From Chitinophaga pinensis (lineage in GTDB: Bacteria > Bacteroidota > Bacteroidia > Chitinophagales > Chitinophagaceae), in contig CAMCQV010000008.1 in NCBI GenBank assembly GCA_945877085.1, positions 1-38,782 on the forward strand: a DNA stretch of 38,782 nt, given 5' to 3'. The notes under the pieces are model-generated. The model saw nothing but the letters and a program-made list of their open reading frames with translations. It was not told where the DNA came from and ran no database searches. The translations under genes and the position numbers were made by a program. This document shows positions 7,123-17,782 of the stretch, piece after piece (the stretch's first letter is position 1; each line of letters begins with the position of its first letter).

Positions 7123-9624
7123 TTATTTGCCGTGAAAAAAAACTGCATTGGTTAAAATTAATTTTCCACCTTCCCAGAAATTTCTGAAAATTGGATCTTC
7201 TGCCATATACACTAATTTACCAGCACCAATTTGTTTCACACCCATTAGTACGCCTTCTTCTAATGTAGCTTTTGCTTTTACACCAGCAAAGCCAGTGATA
7301 TAACTGTCTTTCTTAAAGCTACCTACATTCCAAGCACTATTAGATGGTTCATATAAAACAACATCTTGCTTTAAACTAAAATAAGTTCCATTGGTACCGA
7401 AGCCTAAGGGATGGGTCTCGTCCATATAAGTTTTATAGATCGCACCTGGAATTGAACTCTTTAAAGATGCTTTTTCTCTATCTGCGTATTTCAGAAGATT
7501 TTGCACGGATGCTTTTTCTTCTTTTGCATTTTCTTTCAAACGAATGCCCCAATCAGCATTGGAAGCCAATGTGCTCGCAGCATTTTCTAAAGCAATCAAT
7601 ACACCACCCTTTCTCACAAATGCTTGAAGCTTATCCGTGTTTGATTTTGAATTCAAATCTCTGTATTGTCCATCTGGTGCAATCAATACATCATATTTAT
7701 CTAAATCAATTCTACTTAACTGAGTATAGGTCAATTGTGTAATTGGATAGTTTAATTGTTGATCAAAAAAGTTCCATACTTCTCCAGCAGATAAAGCCGC
7801 TACATATTCACCAGTCAACATCGCTACTCTTGGAGCATGGTTGATGATAGCCACATCTGGAGAACCAAAATCAGCCCCTTTTTCTGCATAACCAGTATTC
7901 ACTGCAACTGCTTCAATATTTAAACTACTACATACAGATTTAGTAATATCACTCCAATTATCCAAGTTACTCGTTTTAAGTACTACCAATGTGCCAATTT
8001 CATAATTTCTACCATTCATGGTAAATGGCTTTTCGGCATAACGCACTTTCACTTTATTTTTTAGCAATTGTGCCAATGCTTTGGCTGTTGCAAAAGAATG
8101 GTAAGGAATAAGATACCCATAAGCACTTATAGTAATTGCTGGAGCAACTACATTGAATCCTGGCTCAATAGCCATTGGTTGCTTCGTAGCAAATCCGTGT
8201 ACACCATACGCATAAGGTAAAGCCCATGCAGTAATATCGTATGTATTTGAGTCATTCACTTGTGTAACTGGTTCTAATAATACGCGTGCTAAAACACCAT
8301 GCTCTTGATTTACATTCACCGCTAATGTATAACCTTCATTCACAAAATCGGTTTCTTTTTTAGTGTAATAATCAAATGCCCTGAATTTTGTATCCCCATT
8401 TTTTAAAGTACCAAATTGTATATTGTTCTTCTTTAATAAGTTCGCTAATCCTTCTAATTGACTTGCGTTTTTAGCAGTCATTATAAAAGTTTTGAATTCA
8501 GAAACAGTACCTTGACGACTATTATCAAAATATTTTTTGAAGTTTTCTAAAAGCGGTGTTCTATTCGCCGAACTAATTTCAATAGTAGATAAACTTGTTG
8601 TAAAATGATGTGTCGCTCTTGCTACCAAAGTAACAGTATCATAACTATTGTCTTCTACGCCTAAGCCCGCGCTAATACCACCCTGCTCATAAGTCATCCC
8701 AATTGCTCCATTGTACATTGGATAAGTATCTCCATAAGATGGGTACAAAAGGTCAAATCTTTCTTTTGTAAAGAACAACCAATTGTTTTTATCAAAATAT
8801 TTCGCATGATTTTTTCCAATTTGATCTTGGAAAGATTTTTGCCATGGCGTCAACACATCATGTAAAGGTTCTGCAGCTGGTGCAAAATAATAAGGCTCGT
8901 TGTATCCTTGCTCATGAAAATCCACATGCACTTGTGGGTACCAACTTTGGTAAAGTGGGATTCTTTGTTGTGTTTCTTTTTGTGTTTGCCATGCCCAATC
9001 TCTATTCAAATCAAAATTATAATGATTGGTTCTTCCCGCTGGCCAAGGCTCCATATGTTCTCTTGCTGCAGGATCGGTATTGTAAGTAGCACCAACTGCA
9101 TTGTTATACCAGTTCACATACCTGTCACGACCATCAGGATTGATACAAGGATCAATCATCACCACGGTATTTTTTAACCAGTTTTTTGTCTCGTTGTTAT
9201 TTGGATCTACTAAAGCAAATAAAGTCAACATCGCTGCTTCTGAAGATGCAGGTTCATTACCATGTACATTGTAACTCATCCAAACAATGCCAGGTTGATT
9301 CAAATCCTGCACCGTACCTTGAACTAGTCCAAGATTGTGTTTTCTTATCTGCTCTAAATTTTTAATATTTTCTGGCATTCCAATCGCTGCAACCATTAAA
9401 TCTCTCCCCTCATTGGTTTTGCCATATGGAATGAGTTTTACCATATCAGGTTTTGCAGCCGCAATTGCTGTAAAATAACTGACAATTTGATGGTGCCTGG
9501 TAAAGCGTGTACCCACTTTATAGCCCAAAAATTGTTCTGGACTAAGTACTTGAGCAAATAATGAAATTGGAAGGATAAATAAACTTACCCACAAAATGGA
9601 TTTAAACACAGATTTTTGTTGCAT
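7123..9624 (-). CDS. Secreted M14-family zinc metallocarboxypeptidase
   Basis: The 833-residue precursor begins with a signal peptide (MQQKSVFKSILWVSLFILPISLFAQ). The M14 zinc motif HGNE (H121, E124) is followed by NPDGR (162-166), the substrate-binding NRDW (207-210) and the distal zinc ligand in VDFHEQG (H237); a Glu in GMTYEQGG is a candidate catalytic base. M14 enzymes trim C-terminal residues of peptides or peptidoglycan stems. The C-terminal third (about 600-833) has no catalytic residues I recognise and resembles a GATase1-like domain (DVLIAPDGQYRD, FVRKGGVLIALENA). I start at ATG 9624 since the longer frame from 9702 lacks a leader. It heads the minus-strand operon with the PIG-L gene and is divergent from the gamma-glutamyltransferase gene. 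Confidence 0.87.
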   Translation of the reverse strand: MQQKSVFKSILWVSLFILPISLFAQVLSPEQFLGYKVGTRFTRHHQIVSYFTAIAAAKPDMVKLIPYGKTNEGRDLMVAAIGMPENIKNLEQIRKHNLGLVQGTVQDLNQPGIVWMSYNVHGNEPASSEAAMLTLFALVDPNNNETKNWLKNTVVMIDPCINPDGRDRYVNWYNNAVGATYNTDPAAREHMEPWPAGRTNHYNFDLNRDWAWQTQKETQQRIPLYQSWYPQVHVDFHEQGYNEPYYFAPAAEPLHDVLTPWQKSFQDQIGKNHAKYFDKNNWLFFTKERFDLLYPSYGDTYPMYNGAIGMTYEQGGISAGLGVEDNSYDTVTLVARATHHFTTSLSTIEISSANRTPLLENFKKYFDNSRQGTVSEFKTFIMTAKNASQLEGLANLLKKNNIQFGTLKNGDTKFRAFDYYTKKETDFVNEGYTLAVNVNQEHGVLARVLLEPVTQVNDSNTYDITAWALPYAYGVHGFATKQPMAIEPGFNVVAPAITISAYGYLIPYHSFATAKALAQLLKNKVKVRYAEKPFTMNGRNYEIGTLVVLKTSNLDNWSDITKSVCSSLNIEAVAVNTGYAEKGADFGSPDVAIINHAPRVAMLTGEYVAALSAGEVWNFFDQQLNYPITQLTYTQLSRIDLDKYDVLIAPDGQYRDLNSKSNTDKLQAFVRKGGVLIALENAASTLASNADWGIRLKENAKEEKASVQNLLKYADREKASLKSSIPGAIYKTYMDETHPLGFGTNGTYFSLKQDVVLYEPSNSAWNVGSFKKDSYITGFAGVKAKATLEEGVLMGVKQIGAGKLVYMAEDPIFRNFWEGGKLILTNAVFFHGK

Positions 9625-9764
9625 ATATTGAATATTAATAGATCTTAAAAATAGGCAATTTGGGGCTGCTTTAAGGCCGTGCTGGTAGATAGTTTTACAC
9701 AACCCTAGGCATGACTTGTTGATACCTAAATAATTAAGTAATTTAACGGTTCAATCTACCTACT

Positions 9765-11492
9765 ATGAAACAGAAATTTCAGGTTTTTAGCCTTATTGTT
9801 TTAGCCCTTTTTCAATTGAGCATAACTGGAAATACACAGCAATTTTTCAAACAACATCCTCAGATCAATCCATATCAATATACTGTTGTTAAAGAGCAAT
9901 CCTTTCAAAAAGCGGCAGTGACTTCGGCACATCCTTTAGCAAGTATGGTGGGTGCTGCAATTATGAAAGATGGAGGCAATGCCTATGATGCTGCCATAGC
10001 GGTTCAATTTACGCTAGCAGTGGTCTTTCCAGGAGCAGGTAATATTGGAGGTGGCGGGTTTTTATTGTCTCGAAATAAAGATGGCGTTTTAATGGGCATC
10101 GACTTCCGTGAAGCAGCGCCGAGCAAAGCACAAAGAGATATGTATTTAGATAAAAATGGCAATCCCATAGAAGGCATGTCGAGAATTGGGGCATCCGCCT
10201 CTGGAGTGCCAGGTAGTGTAGCAGGTATGTTTAGTACGCTTCCCTTTGCAAAAATGACCATGAAACAACTTTTACAGCCAGCCTACGAATTAGCAGCCAA
10301 TGGCTTTGTAATCACAGAAAGAGAAGCAAGAGGCTTGAATGCAGAACGTAAGAACTTTATAAAAAATAGCGCACAATCATCTGCCTTCACAAGAAAAGAA
10401 AATTGGAAAGTAGGAGACACATTGTATCAACCAGAATTAGCCGCAACGATTCTTCGAATTCAACAAAAAGGTAAAGCAGGATTTTATGAAGGTGAAACAG
10501 CTGCAATGATTGTAGAAGAAATGAAAAATAGTAAAGGCGTGATTAGTTTAGAAGATTTAAAAAAGTATACTCCAAAATTTAGAAAGCCAATTGAATTTGA
10601 TTATAGAGGACACCATATAATCAGTTTCGCGCCCCCATCAAGTGGTGGAATTTTGATTGCACAAATGATGCAAATGATTGTACCATATCCTGTAACAGCC
10701 ATGGGTTTAAACACATTTGAATCTGTAAGTTTAATGGTAGAGGCTCAAAGAAGGGCTTACGCAGATAGAGCAGAACATATGGGTGATCCAGATTTCTGGA
10801 AAGTGCCAACTTCTACTTTAACAAGCAATGCCTATGCACAAGCGCGTATGAAAGACTACCAAGCTGGGGTTGCAGGAAATAGTAAAATGATTCAAGCAGG
10901 TGTAGCAAAAGAAAGTGAGCAAACAACGCATTTTAGTGTGATTGACGAAGCTGGAAATATGGTATCTGTGACCACCACATTAAATGATACTTATGGAAAT
11001 AAAACAATTGTAGGTGGCGCAGGTTTTCTTTTGAACAATGAAATGGATGACTTTAGTATTAAGCCAGGTGTCCCTAATATGTATGGTGCATTAGGAGGAG
11101 AAGCCAATGCCATTCAACCAGGAAAAAGAATGTTGAGTTCTATGACACCAACCCTTGTGACAAAAAACAATCAACCCTATATTACTATTGGAACACCAGG
11201 TGGCACCACCATTCCCAATCAAGTGTATGAAGGCTTAGTGAATATCATTGACCATAAAATGTCCTTAAAAGCTGCTATTGATGCACCAAGATTTCACCAT
11301 CAACATATGCCTGATGTAGTTTCCGTTGAAGCAGATTTCCCAGAAGAGACAATCAATGCCTTAAAAGAAAAAGGATACACAATTACTAAAAGAGGTGCAT
11401 TTGGCAGAATGGATGGCGTCATGATATTACCTAATGGAAACAGGGTTGCAGCTGGTGATAGAAGAGGTGATGATAGTGTCGCTGGATATTAA
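9765..11492 (+). CDS. ggt: Gamma-glutamyltransferase (glutathione hydrolase), periplasmic
   Basis: The 575-residue precursor is a full-length GGT. After a leader (about 1-24) it has the family start TSAHPLASMVGAAIMKDGGNAYDAA, IGGGGFLL, and the FREAAP substrate loop. The autocleavage site is QTTHFSV with the predicted new N-terminal nucleophile T387, so a large subunit of about 360 and a small subunit of about 190 residues are expected. RMLSSMTPT and GTPGGTTIPNQV supply the oxyanion and glutamyl-binding residues. It hydrolyses or transfers gamma-glutamyl groups from glutathione and similar peptides, feeding amino acid salvage. It is 19 nt upstream of the TamB-like gene and divergent from the M14 peptidase operon. 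No perfect TAnnTTTG box stands out upstream. Confidence 0.94.
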   Translation: MKQKFQVFSLIVLALFQLSITGNTQQFFKQHPQINPYQYTVVKEQSFQKAAVTSAHPLASMVGAAIMKDGGNAYDAAIAVQFTLAVVFPGAGNIGGGGFLLSRNKDGVLMGIDFREAAPSKAQRDMYLDKNGNPIEGMSRIGASASGVPGSVAGMFSTLPFAKMTMKQLLQPAYELAANGFVITEREARGLNAERKNFIKNSAQSSAFTRKENWKVGDTLYQPELAATILRIQQKGKAGFYEGETAAMIVEEMKNSKGVISLEDLKKYTPKFRKPIEFDYRGHHIISFAPPSSGGILIAQMMQMIVPYPVTAMGLNTFESVSLMVEAQRRAYADRAEHMGDPDFWKVPTSTLTSNAYAQARMKDYQAGVAGNSKMIQAGVAKESEQTTHFSVIDEAGNMVSVTTTLNDTYGNKTIVGGAGFLLNNEMDDFSIKPGVPNMYGALGGEANAIQPGKRMLSSMTPTLVTKNNQPYITIGTPGGTTIPNQVYEGLVNIIDHKMSLKAAIDAPRFHHQHMPDVVSVEADFPEETINALKEKGYTITKRGAFGRMDGVMILPNGNRVAAGDRRGDDSVAGY

Positions 11493-11511
11493 AAATTAAA
11501 ACAAAACCCCC

Positions 11512-14500
11512 TTGCTCAAAAATAAGCTCATTTATATTCGTGTGCTGGTAGCCAGTTTTGTAGGATTGCTTTTGCTCTCCTACTTACTATTACTTTTGCC
11601 AATCGTACAAGAAAAAATTGGTCAACGCATAGCTGCGAATTTTAGCCAATCCCTGGGCACTGAATTTAAATTAGAGGGTTTAAGTTTTTCTTTATTAAAC
11701 AGGGTCGATATCAAAAATGTGCTCATTAGAGATCAACAAAAAGACACCCTACTATTTGCACAAACACTTAAATTAAGGCTATCTGATTTAATTTTTTCTA
11801 GTAAAGCACCAACGCTTGGTTATATAGGACTAGAGAAAGCAAAAATCTATTTACACAGAAAAAGTCCGGTTTGGAATTACCAGTTTATAGTGGATCATTT
11901 TAAATCCAATGATACAAGCAAGTCTTCCAAACAAGACTTTGATTTAAAGAAAATAGATTTCTCTAATTTTCAGTTCATCCAAGACGATGAGTGGATTGGT
12001 ACTACAACAAAATTAGAATCAAAAAACCTAATTGCTAATTTCAATCAATTTAAAGGCAAAGAAATAGACATTGAAAAAATAATATTGGATAAACCATTTT
12101 ACCTCTATTTAGACAAGCCAGGATTAGCACCAAAAAGAAAAGAAAAAAAGTATCCGCCTCGAAAAAATGAAATGTATTTTAGCGAAAATGGCATGAATAT
12201 ACTTGCTAAAAAAATAGAGATTGTACAAGGAAAAATTTGGATTGAATATGGATTTGGAAATCCTGTTCCTTATTTTGATGAAGAGCATATAAGAATTCAA
12301 AACTTAAATGCCACAATCGACAATGCCCATTTTTTGGCAGACACTATCAGCGCAAATGTTCGATTGTCCTTAAAGGAAAGATCTGGGTTTGTGATCAAAA
12401 AATTGTCTACAAAATTTAGAATGACCCCAGAAATTATGGAATTTGCTGCATTGTCATTGAAAACAAATAATAGCAGCATTGGTAATTATTATGCCATGGA
12501 ATACAAGGATTTTATTCCAGACTTTAGAGCATACATGCACAAGGTAAATATGAAAGCTACTATTACTAAGTCTATTGTGGCTTCTGATGATATTGCTTTT
12601 TTTGCACCAGCACTCAATAATATAAACCAACAAATTGCTACAAACTTCCGTTTTAACGGAACAGTGGACGAATTTAAAGTGCAAGCACTAGGCGCGCAGT
12701 ATGGTCAGTCTTTTGTGAAAGGAGATTTTTCAATGAAAGGACTCCCCAACATGAAGCAAACAATGATTCAAGTGAATCAATTTAATGCTAAAACCAATAT
12801 CCAAGATCTAGGCAGCTGGATACCAGGAATCAAAGATTTAAACAATCTGCGTCTAGAAACATTTGGTAATCTCTACTTCCAAGGAGATTTATCTGGCACC
12901 ATTTATGATTTTATCACAAAGGGCAGTATTGCTACAGATATTGGATCAGCAGTCACGTCCATTCGATTACAATTTCCTACAAATAGTGAACCAATCTATG
13001 AGGGCAATCTTGTTGCAACAAAATTGAATGCTGGTAAATTATTTAAAATGCCTTCTTTAGGGCTTTTAAATTTTACTGGAAAAATCGCAGGTAGTTCTTT
13101 TAATCTTGATAAAATTAAAACCAATATAGAAGGACAGATTGACTCTATACAGTTCAATGGATATACCTATGCACAGATACAAACCAATGGTATTTTACAA
13201 AAGCAGGCTTACAACGGATCAATTAAAATCAAAGACCCCAATATTAATTTCATAAGCAATTTGGAAGTTGATTTTAAACAGAACACCCCTACTTTTAATG
13301 CAGTGGGTGATTTGACAAATGCCAATTTAAGTGCTTTGCAATTTTCAAATAACCAAATTCAATTAACTGGATTATTGGATGTGAATTTTTCGGGTTCCAA
13401 TATCGATAACTTTATTGGCTCTGCTAAATTCTACAATGGAAAATTAAAAAGTGCTAAAAATACAATCAATTTTGATTCTGTATCTCTAAAGTCAACCATT
13501 GCAAATGGCAATAAGCAAATCATATTGTCAAGCGATGATATACAAGCTAGTATATCCGGCAAATTCAATATCGATCAATTACCAAATAGTGTTCAATATT
13601 TTTTACAAGGTTATTTCCCTAATTATATCAAAAATTTAAAGGAAGCCCCAGTTAATCAACAATTTTCGTATCAAGTAAACACTGCCTACTTTGAACCATA
13701 TATTCGAATTTTTAGAGATGAGTTTTCTGGATTCAATAATATGTTCCTGAATGGTAATATTAATACAGATAAACAAGCCCTTCAATTAGAAGCAAAAATA
13801 CCTTATGCGCAATGGAATCATTATGCCATTTCAAATGGCATCATTGGAGGCACTGGTAATAAAGACAGTTTAAAATTGGACTTAATCGCTAGTGGATTTA
13901 ATTTGACTGATAGCTTAAAATTAATTAGTCCAAAATTACGTGTCACCACTTCGAAAGACCAATCTCTATTTGCTTTAAATGCCGAAAGTAAATCCGCTCT
14001 TTCCTATATTTCATTTGAAGGTAAGGTGAACACCTATACAGATGGACTAAGTGTTCAATGGGCCCCTTCTTATTTCATTTTAAATGAAAAAAAATGGACA
14101 ATTCAAAATAGAGGTGAGATTTCGATAAGAAAGAACAATACCTATGCGAAGCAATTTAGTATCTCCCAAGGATTACAAAAAATTTCAGTTCAAAATCACC
14201 CGAATGATGTGAATGGATTACAAGTAAAACTCGAAGAAGTGATTTTAGGAGATATTACCAATCTATTTTTTAGTTACCCAAAACTAGAAGGTATTACAAA
14301 TGCTACAGTCAATTTAAATAAAATTAATGATCAATTTTCTTTGAATATTAATAGTACAATTAATCAATTTAGTTTTAACTCAACCCTACTTGGTAATACT
14401 ACATTAAAAGCGGCATATGATGACAAAACAGGCATCGTGCCTTTTGATTTAAATTGCCCTAATAATACCTATCATTTAGCTGCTAAAGGCACTTATGCAA

Positions 14501-16200
14501 TCCTAGACAGTGTTAACCCATTGGATGCAACATTGACCTTACAACAATCAGATTTCGGACTTGTACAAGAATTTATTGGAGGCGTATTAACAGATTTAAA
14601 AGGAAAAGCGACAGGCGCTATTCATTTTGGCGGCCGTATAGAAAATCCGGATTTAAGAGGCGAAGCGACTATACAAGATGGGGCTTTCAAAGTAGACTAT
14701 ACAAAAGTCAATTATTTTATCCCTGCCGCAAAGATCCAGTTCACAGATGAAGGCATAGACTTTGGCACGATTCAAGTCAAAGATAAATTAAACAGAGTAG
14801 CACAATTTAAAGGCAAGATCCTACACCAAAGATTTAAGCATCTTGTATACGATATGGATATGCAAAGTTCAAAAATTGAACTCTTGAATACCGATGTCAT
14901 AGATAATAGTAGTTTTTACGGACAAGCAGTGGGTAAAGCATCTATGACCATTGGCGGACCAGAAGAAAACATTAAGATGTCTATTATTGCAGAGGTCAAT
15001 GATAGTTCACATTTCTATTTGCCAAATGCAACAAGTAAAGAAACTGGTCAATCCGAATTCATCGTCTTTAAGAAATTAGGTAAGTCTATCATCAGTAATG
15101 CAGAGACACCAACTTATAATCTTTTGGTTGATCTAGATGTCAGTGCCGATAATAAAACGCAGATAGATGTCATTTTAGATGATTTAACAGGTGATGTCAT
15201 TAAAGCTGTAGGAAATGGAAGATTAAAAATTAGAGCTGGTAATATAGAACCATTGACCATGCGTGGTAAATACAATATCGAAAAAGGAAAATATGATTTC
15301 AACTTCCAATCTATTATCAAAAAACCATTTGATCTAATTCCAGAAGCTGGCAACTTTATTGAATGGACAGGCAACCCCTACGAAGCCAATATCCATATTG
15401 ACGCAAGATATACTGCAGAAAGAGTAAGTTTAAACGAATTGGTTGGGAACGCTAATTTTAGCAATGCAGTGAAATCATATCGAGGCAATGTTTTTGTGAT
15501 TGCAGCACTAAGAAATAAATTAGCAAGGCCTGATATTCAATTCACCTTAGCCTTCCCTCCTGGCAATCCTATCAGCACAGATAATGAATTCTCCCAATTC
15601 ATTTCAAGACTGGAACGTGATGACAATGAAATAATTAAACAGGTATCTTTCTTAATTGTATTCAATTCATTTGCGCCTGTAGGTTTTAATTCAGGTAATA
15701 GTAATAATGCCTATAATGTGACGACCCTTGGAATTAATTCCATCTCTCAATTATTAACCAAGGAAATCAATAAATCTGTTACTAATTTATTAAACAAAGT
15801 AACAGGCGATAAAAGCCTACGATTTGATATTGGCTCAAATGTATATAATAGTGGTAATTTATTAGATCCAACTGGGGCTGGTATTGCGATCAATTCTAAT
15901 AAGATAGATCGCCAAAGGGTGAATCTAAAATTAGGTCGTAGCTTTTTTAATGATAAAGTGATTGTCAATTTAGGAGGTGATTTTGACTTTAATTTAAGTG
16001 CTGCATCTAGCATTGACAATAATAATTTTCAATGGTTACCCGATTTGAATATTGAATTCATCTTAACTAAAGACCGAAAACTAAGAGCCATAGTATTTAA
16101 CAGAAATAGTTTAGATATCATTGGAGGCAGTATGGGAAGAAGAAATCGTCAGGGGGTAAGTATCTCTTATCGAAAAGATTTCGAAAAATTTATTTTCTAG
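11512..16200 (+). CDS. TamB-like (DUF490) giant envelope assembly/lipid transport protein
   Basis: At 1562 residues this matches TamB-type proteins of the AsmA-like bridge family. A single N-terminal membrane anchor (about 5-30, IYIRVLVASFVGLLLLSYLLLLL) is followed by a long beta-rich periplasmic region and a C-terminal TamB/DUF490 domain (about 1100-1562) with the typical blocks GEATIQDGAFKV, NRVAQFKGKI, IDVILDDLTGDVIKAVGNGRLKI and GKYDFNFQ. Such proteins span the periplasm and are linked to phospholipid transport and outer membrane protein assembly. The start is TTG 11512; no in-frame ATG precedes the membrane anchor. It probably shares a transcript with ggt. No TamA/BamA-type partner is adjacent. 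Its 3' end overlaps the convergent GT39 gene by 11 nt. Confidence 0.85.
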   Translation: MLKNKLIYIRVLVASFVGLLLLSYLLLLLPIVQEKIGQRIAANFSQSLGTEFKLEGLSFSLLNRVDIKNVLIRDQQKDTLLFAQTLKLRLSDLIFSSKAPTLGYIGLEKAKIYLHRKSPVWNYQFIVDHFKSNDTSKSSKQDFDLKKIDFSNFQFIQDDEWIGTTTKLESKNLIANFNQFKGKEIDIEKIILDKPFYLYLDKPGLAPKRKEKKYPPRKNEMYFSENGMNILAKKIEIVQGKIWIEYGFGNPVPYFDEEHIRIQNLNATIDNAHFLADTISANVRLSLKERSGFVIKKLSTKFRMTPEIMEFAALSLKTNNSSIGNYYAMEYKDFIPDFRAYMHKVNMKATITKSIVASDDIAFFAPALNNINQQIATNFRFNGTVDEFKVQALGAQYGQSFVKGDFSMKGLPNMKQTMIQVNQFNAKTNIQDLGSWIPGIKDLNNLRLETFGNLYFQGDLSGTIYDFITKGSIATDIGSAVTSIRLQFPTNSEPIYEGNLVATKLNAGKLFKMPSLGLLNFTGKIAGSSFNLDKIKTNIEGQIDSIQFNGYTYAQIQTNGILQKQAYNGSIKIKDPNINFISNLEVDFKQNTPTFNAVGDLTNANLSALQFSNNQIQLTGLLDVNFSGSNIDNFIGSAKFYNGKLKSAKNTINFDSVSLKSTIANGNKQIILSSDDIQASISGKFNIDQLPNSVQYFLQGYFPNYIKNLKEAPVNQQFSYQVNTAYFEPYIRIFRDEFSGFNNMFLNGNINTDKQALQLEAKIPYAQWNHYAISNGIIGGTGNKDSLKLDLIASGFNLTDSLKLISPKLRVTTSKDQSLFALNAESKSALSYISFEGKVNTYTDGLSVQWAPSYFILNEKKWTIQNRGEISIRKNNTYAKQFSISQGLQKISVQNHPNDVNGLQVKLEEVILGDITNLFFSYPKLEGITNATVNLNKINDQFSLNINSTINQFSFNSTLLGNTTLKAAYDDKTGIVPFDLNCPNNTYHLAAKGTYAILDSVNPLDATLTLQQSDFGLVQEFIGGVLTDLKGKATGAIHFGGRIENPDLRGEATIQDGAFKVDYTKVNYFIPAAKIQFTDEGIDFGTIQVKDKLNRVAQFKGKILHQRFKHLVYDMDMQSSKIELLNTDVIDNSSFYGQAVGKASMTIGGPEENIKMSIIAEVNDSSHFYLPNATSKETGQSEFIVFKKLGKSIISNAETPTYNLLVDLDVSADNKTQIDVILDDLTGDVIKAVGNGRLKIRAGNIEPLTMRGKYNIEKGKYDFNFQSIIKKPFDLIPEAGNFIEWTGNPYEANIHIDARYTAERVSLNELVGNANFSNAVKSYRGNVFVIAALRNKLARPDIQFTLAFPPGNPISTDNEFSQFISRLERDDNEIIKQVSFLIVFNSFAPVGFNSGNSNNAYNVTTLGINSISQLLTKEINKSVTNLLNKVTGDKSLRFDIGSNVYNSGNLLDPTGAGIAINSNKIDRQRVNLKLGRSFFNDKVIVNLGGDFDFNLSAASSIDNNNFQWLPDLNIEFILTKDRKLRAIVFNRNSLDIIGGSMGRRNRQGVSISYRKDFEKFIF

Positions 16201-17767
16201 TTAAAATTGGTGCTTGTATCTTTTGACAATTTTTAAATCGATACACATAAAAATTTCTTAGTAACAGACCTCTTTGTTTAATTTGAATTGTATCCGTCTT
16301 ACCCATTTTTTCGAAATAAGGCAGGATGGATTGAGTTGGATCAAAAGGCAAATTGGAAGGCTGAACAAAATAAGCGTCCTGCCCTATTTGTAAACTAGGT
16401 TGGACTTGATTCAACCATGCAAATTTGTGTACATCTTCAAGTGCCCCTATTGCAATCACTTGTTTCTGGATAGGTCTTGCTGTATAGAATAAAATGTGCC
16501 CTGCAGGAAACCATTTAGAGACTAAAATAGGCGCTTTAGCCTGCATCCCTCTTGATGATTCGTCTTTCTGAACAAGTGTCTTAAATTTAGCACTAAATTG
16601 ATTCCAACCTGTTACATCATTGATTGGATTGTACTCCCCTAAATTTTCTGGGCTTGTAGACCCTAACTGAACTGGAAAAACATGCACCAATCCTATGAAT
16701 CCAATTACAAGTACCACAAAAAATCCCAAAGCCCATTGAATTAAATTTGGAATAAGTTTTTTGGAGGCTTCTGACCAATAGACACCTGCTAATAAAAATA
16801 AAGCGATAAATCCTGGACCTGTCCAATGGGGTAAAGTAGGATTAAACAAAGAGATGCTCCAAAATAAGACAATCAAAGGAACACTAAGCCATAATAATAA
16901 TGAAGCAATAGCGGCTGTATTTTGATTAGCTCTATTTTGATTTATAAGAATGGCTTTTATTTTTTTGAATTGTAACAAAGGAATCAAACAACTTATATAT
17001 ACCAAAGGATTTTGGTAAAAAAATTCACCTACAATTTGTTGTAAAAAACTTGCTACTTGAATACCTGAATGCAAAACACGTTTAGAGTGAAATTTGTAGG
17101 TAATGAAATCATACTCTATGTTCCAATACAAGATAGGTATCAACGCTAATAATGTAATGACTACTGCGATGTACAGGTATGGTTGCTTAATTGTTTTAAG
17201 TTGATGGAACAATAAAAATCCCCCAAAGCCAACCCATAAATACAATCCATGTACTTTACTTAATGTGGCTAGACCAATCAATAAACCTAATACAAGCCAG
17301 TTTAGTTTTGTAAATAAATGTGGCTTTACAACCCATTTTGTCATTAAATAAATACTTCCAGTAAAAAATAAAAGCTGAGGGCTATCGGGCATAATAAATA
17401 AGCCTGCTATGATACTTGTGTAAATAGAACAAGTATAAAGCAACGCTGCAATCCAGCCAGTACGTTCGTTATGTATTAAAGCACCTGTTCTAAAAACAAT
17501 CCAAGTGGAGATAGCTGCAGCTAGGATACTTCCAAGACGCATAGACAAAGTAGAGACCCAGTTTAAATTGAGCGTAGATAGTTGTATCATCCATCCTACC
17601 ATTGGAGGATGATCAAAATGATTCCAATCTGGTTGCACTGCGTAGGTATAATAATAGACTTCGTCATTTCCTAATTCCAATAAAAATGACAATGCAACTT
17701 TTACAATGATTGCAATTCCGATTAACCAGATTGTCTTTTTAGGATAATCTATCTTTGAATATTGCAT
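16190..17767 (-). CDS. GT39/ArnT-type polyprenyl-phosphate-dependent glycosyltransferase
   Basis: The 525-residue protein has many hydrophobic helices and the hallmark first loop of the dolichyl/undecaprenyl-phosphate-sugar family: acidic pair DE (35-36) in GNDEVYYYTYA, and FDHPPMVG (51-58). RTGALIHNERTGWIAALLY and GLFIMPDSPQLLFF match the PMT_2-like domain. It should transfer a sugar from a lipid-phosphate carrier to a periplasmic acceptor (protein, lipid A or a surface glycan); donor and acceptor cannot be read. The C-terminal 130 residues form a soluble periplasmic part. It follows aroQ by 15 nt and is the last gene of the carA-aroQ unit, overlapping the end of the TamB-like gene. Confidence 0.82.
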   Translation of the reverse strand: MQYSKIDYPKKTIWLIGIAIIVKVALSFLLELGNDEVYYYTYAVQPDWNHFDHPPMVGWMIQLSTLNLNWVSTLSMRLGSILAAAISTWIVFRTGALIHNERTGWIAALLYTCSIYTSIIAGLFIMPDSPQLLFFTGSIYLMTKWVVKPHLFTKLNWLVLGLLIGLATLSKVHGLYLWVGFGGFLLFHQLKTIKQPYLYIAVVITLLALIPILYWNIEYDFITYKFHSKRVLHSGIQVASFLQQIVGEFFYQNPLVYISCLIPLLQFKKIKAILINQNRANQNTAAIASLLLWLSVPLIVLFWSISLFNPTLPHWTGPGFIALFLLAGVYWSEASKKLIPNLIQWALGFFVVLVIGFIGLVHVFPVQLGSTSPENLGEYNPINDVTGWNQFSAKFKTLVQKDESSRGMQAKAPILVSKWFPAGHILFYTARPIQKQVIAIGALEDVHKFAWLNQVQPSLQIGQDAYFVQPSNLPFDPTQSILPYFEKMGKTDTIQIKQRGLLLRNFYVYRFKNCQKIQAPILTRK

Positions 17768-17782
17768 GAACCAATGATTAAA

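Noticed and set aside
7452-7742. Open frame of 96 codons on the plus strand
   Set aside because: It is a shadow of the M14 peptidase gene, with no start context or protein features of its own.
9625-9702. Upstream extension of the M14 peptidase frame (26 extra residues)
   Set aside because: The extension has no leader character, while ATG 9624 begins a perfect signal peptide.
9703-9764. ggt promoter candidates TAGTTTTA and TAATTTAA
   Set aside because: Neither matches TAnnTTTG well nor has a convincing -33 partner, so no promoter is annotated.
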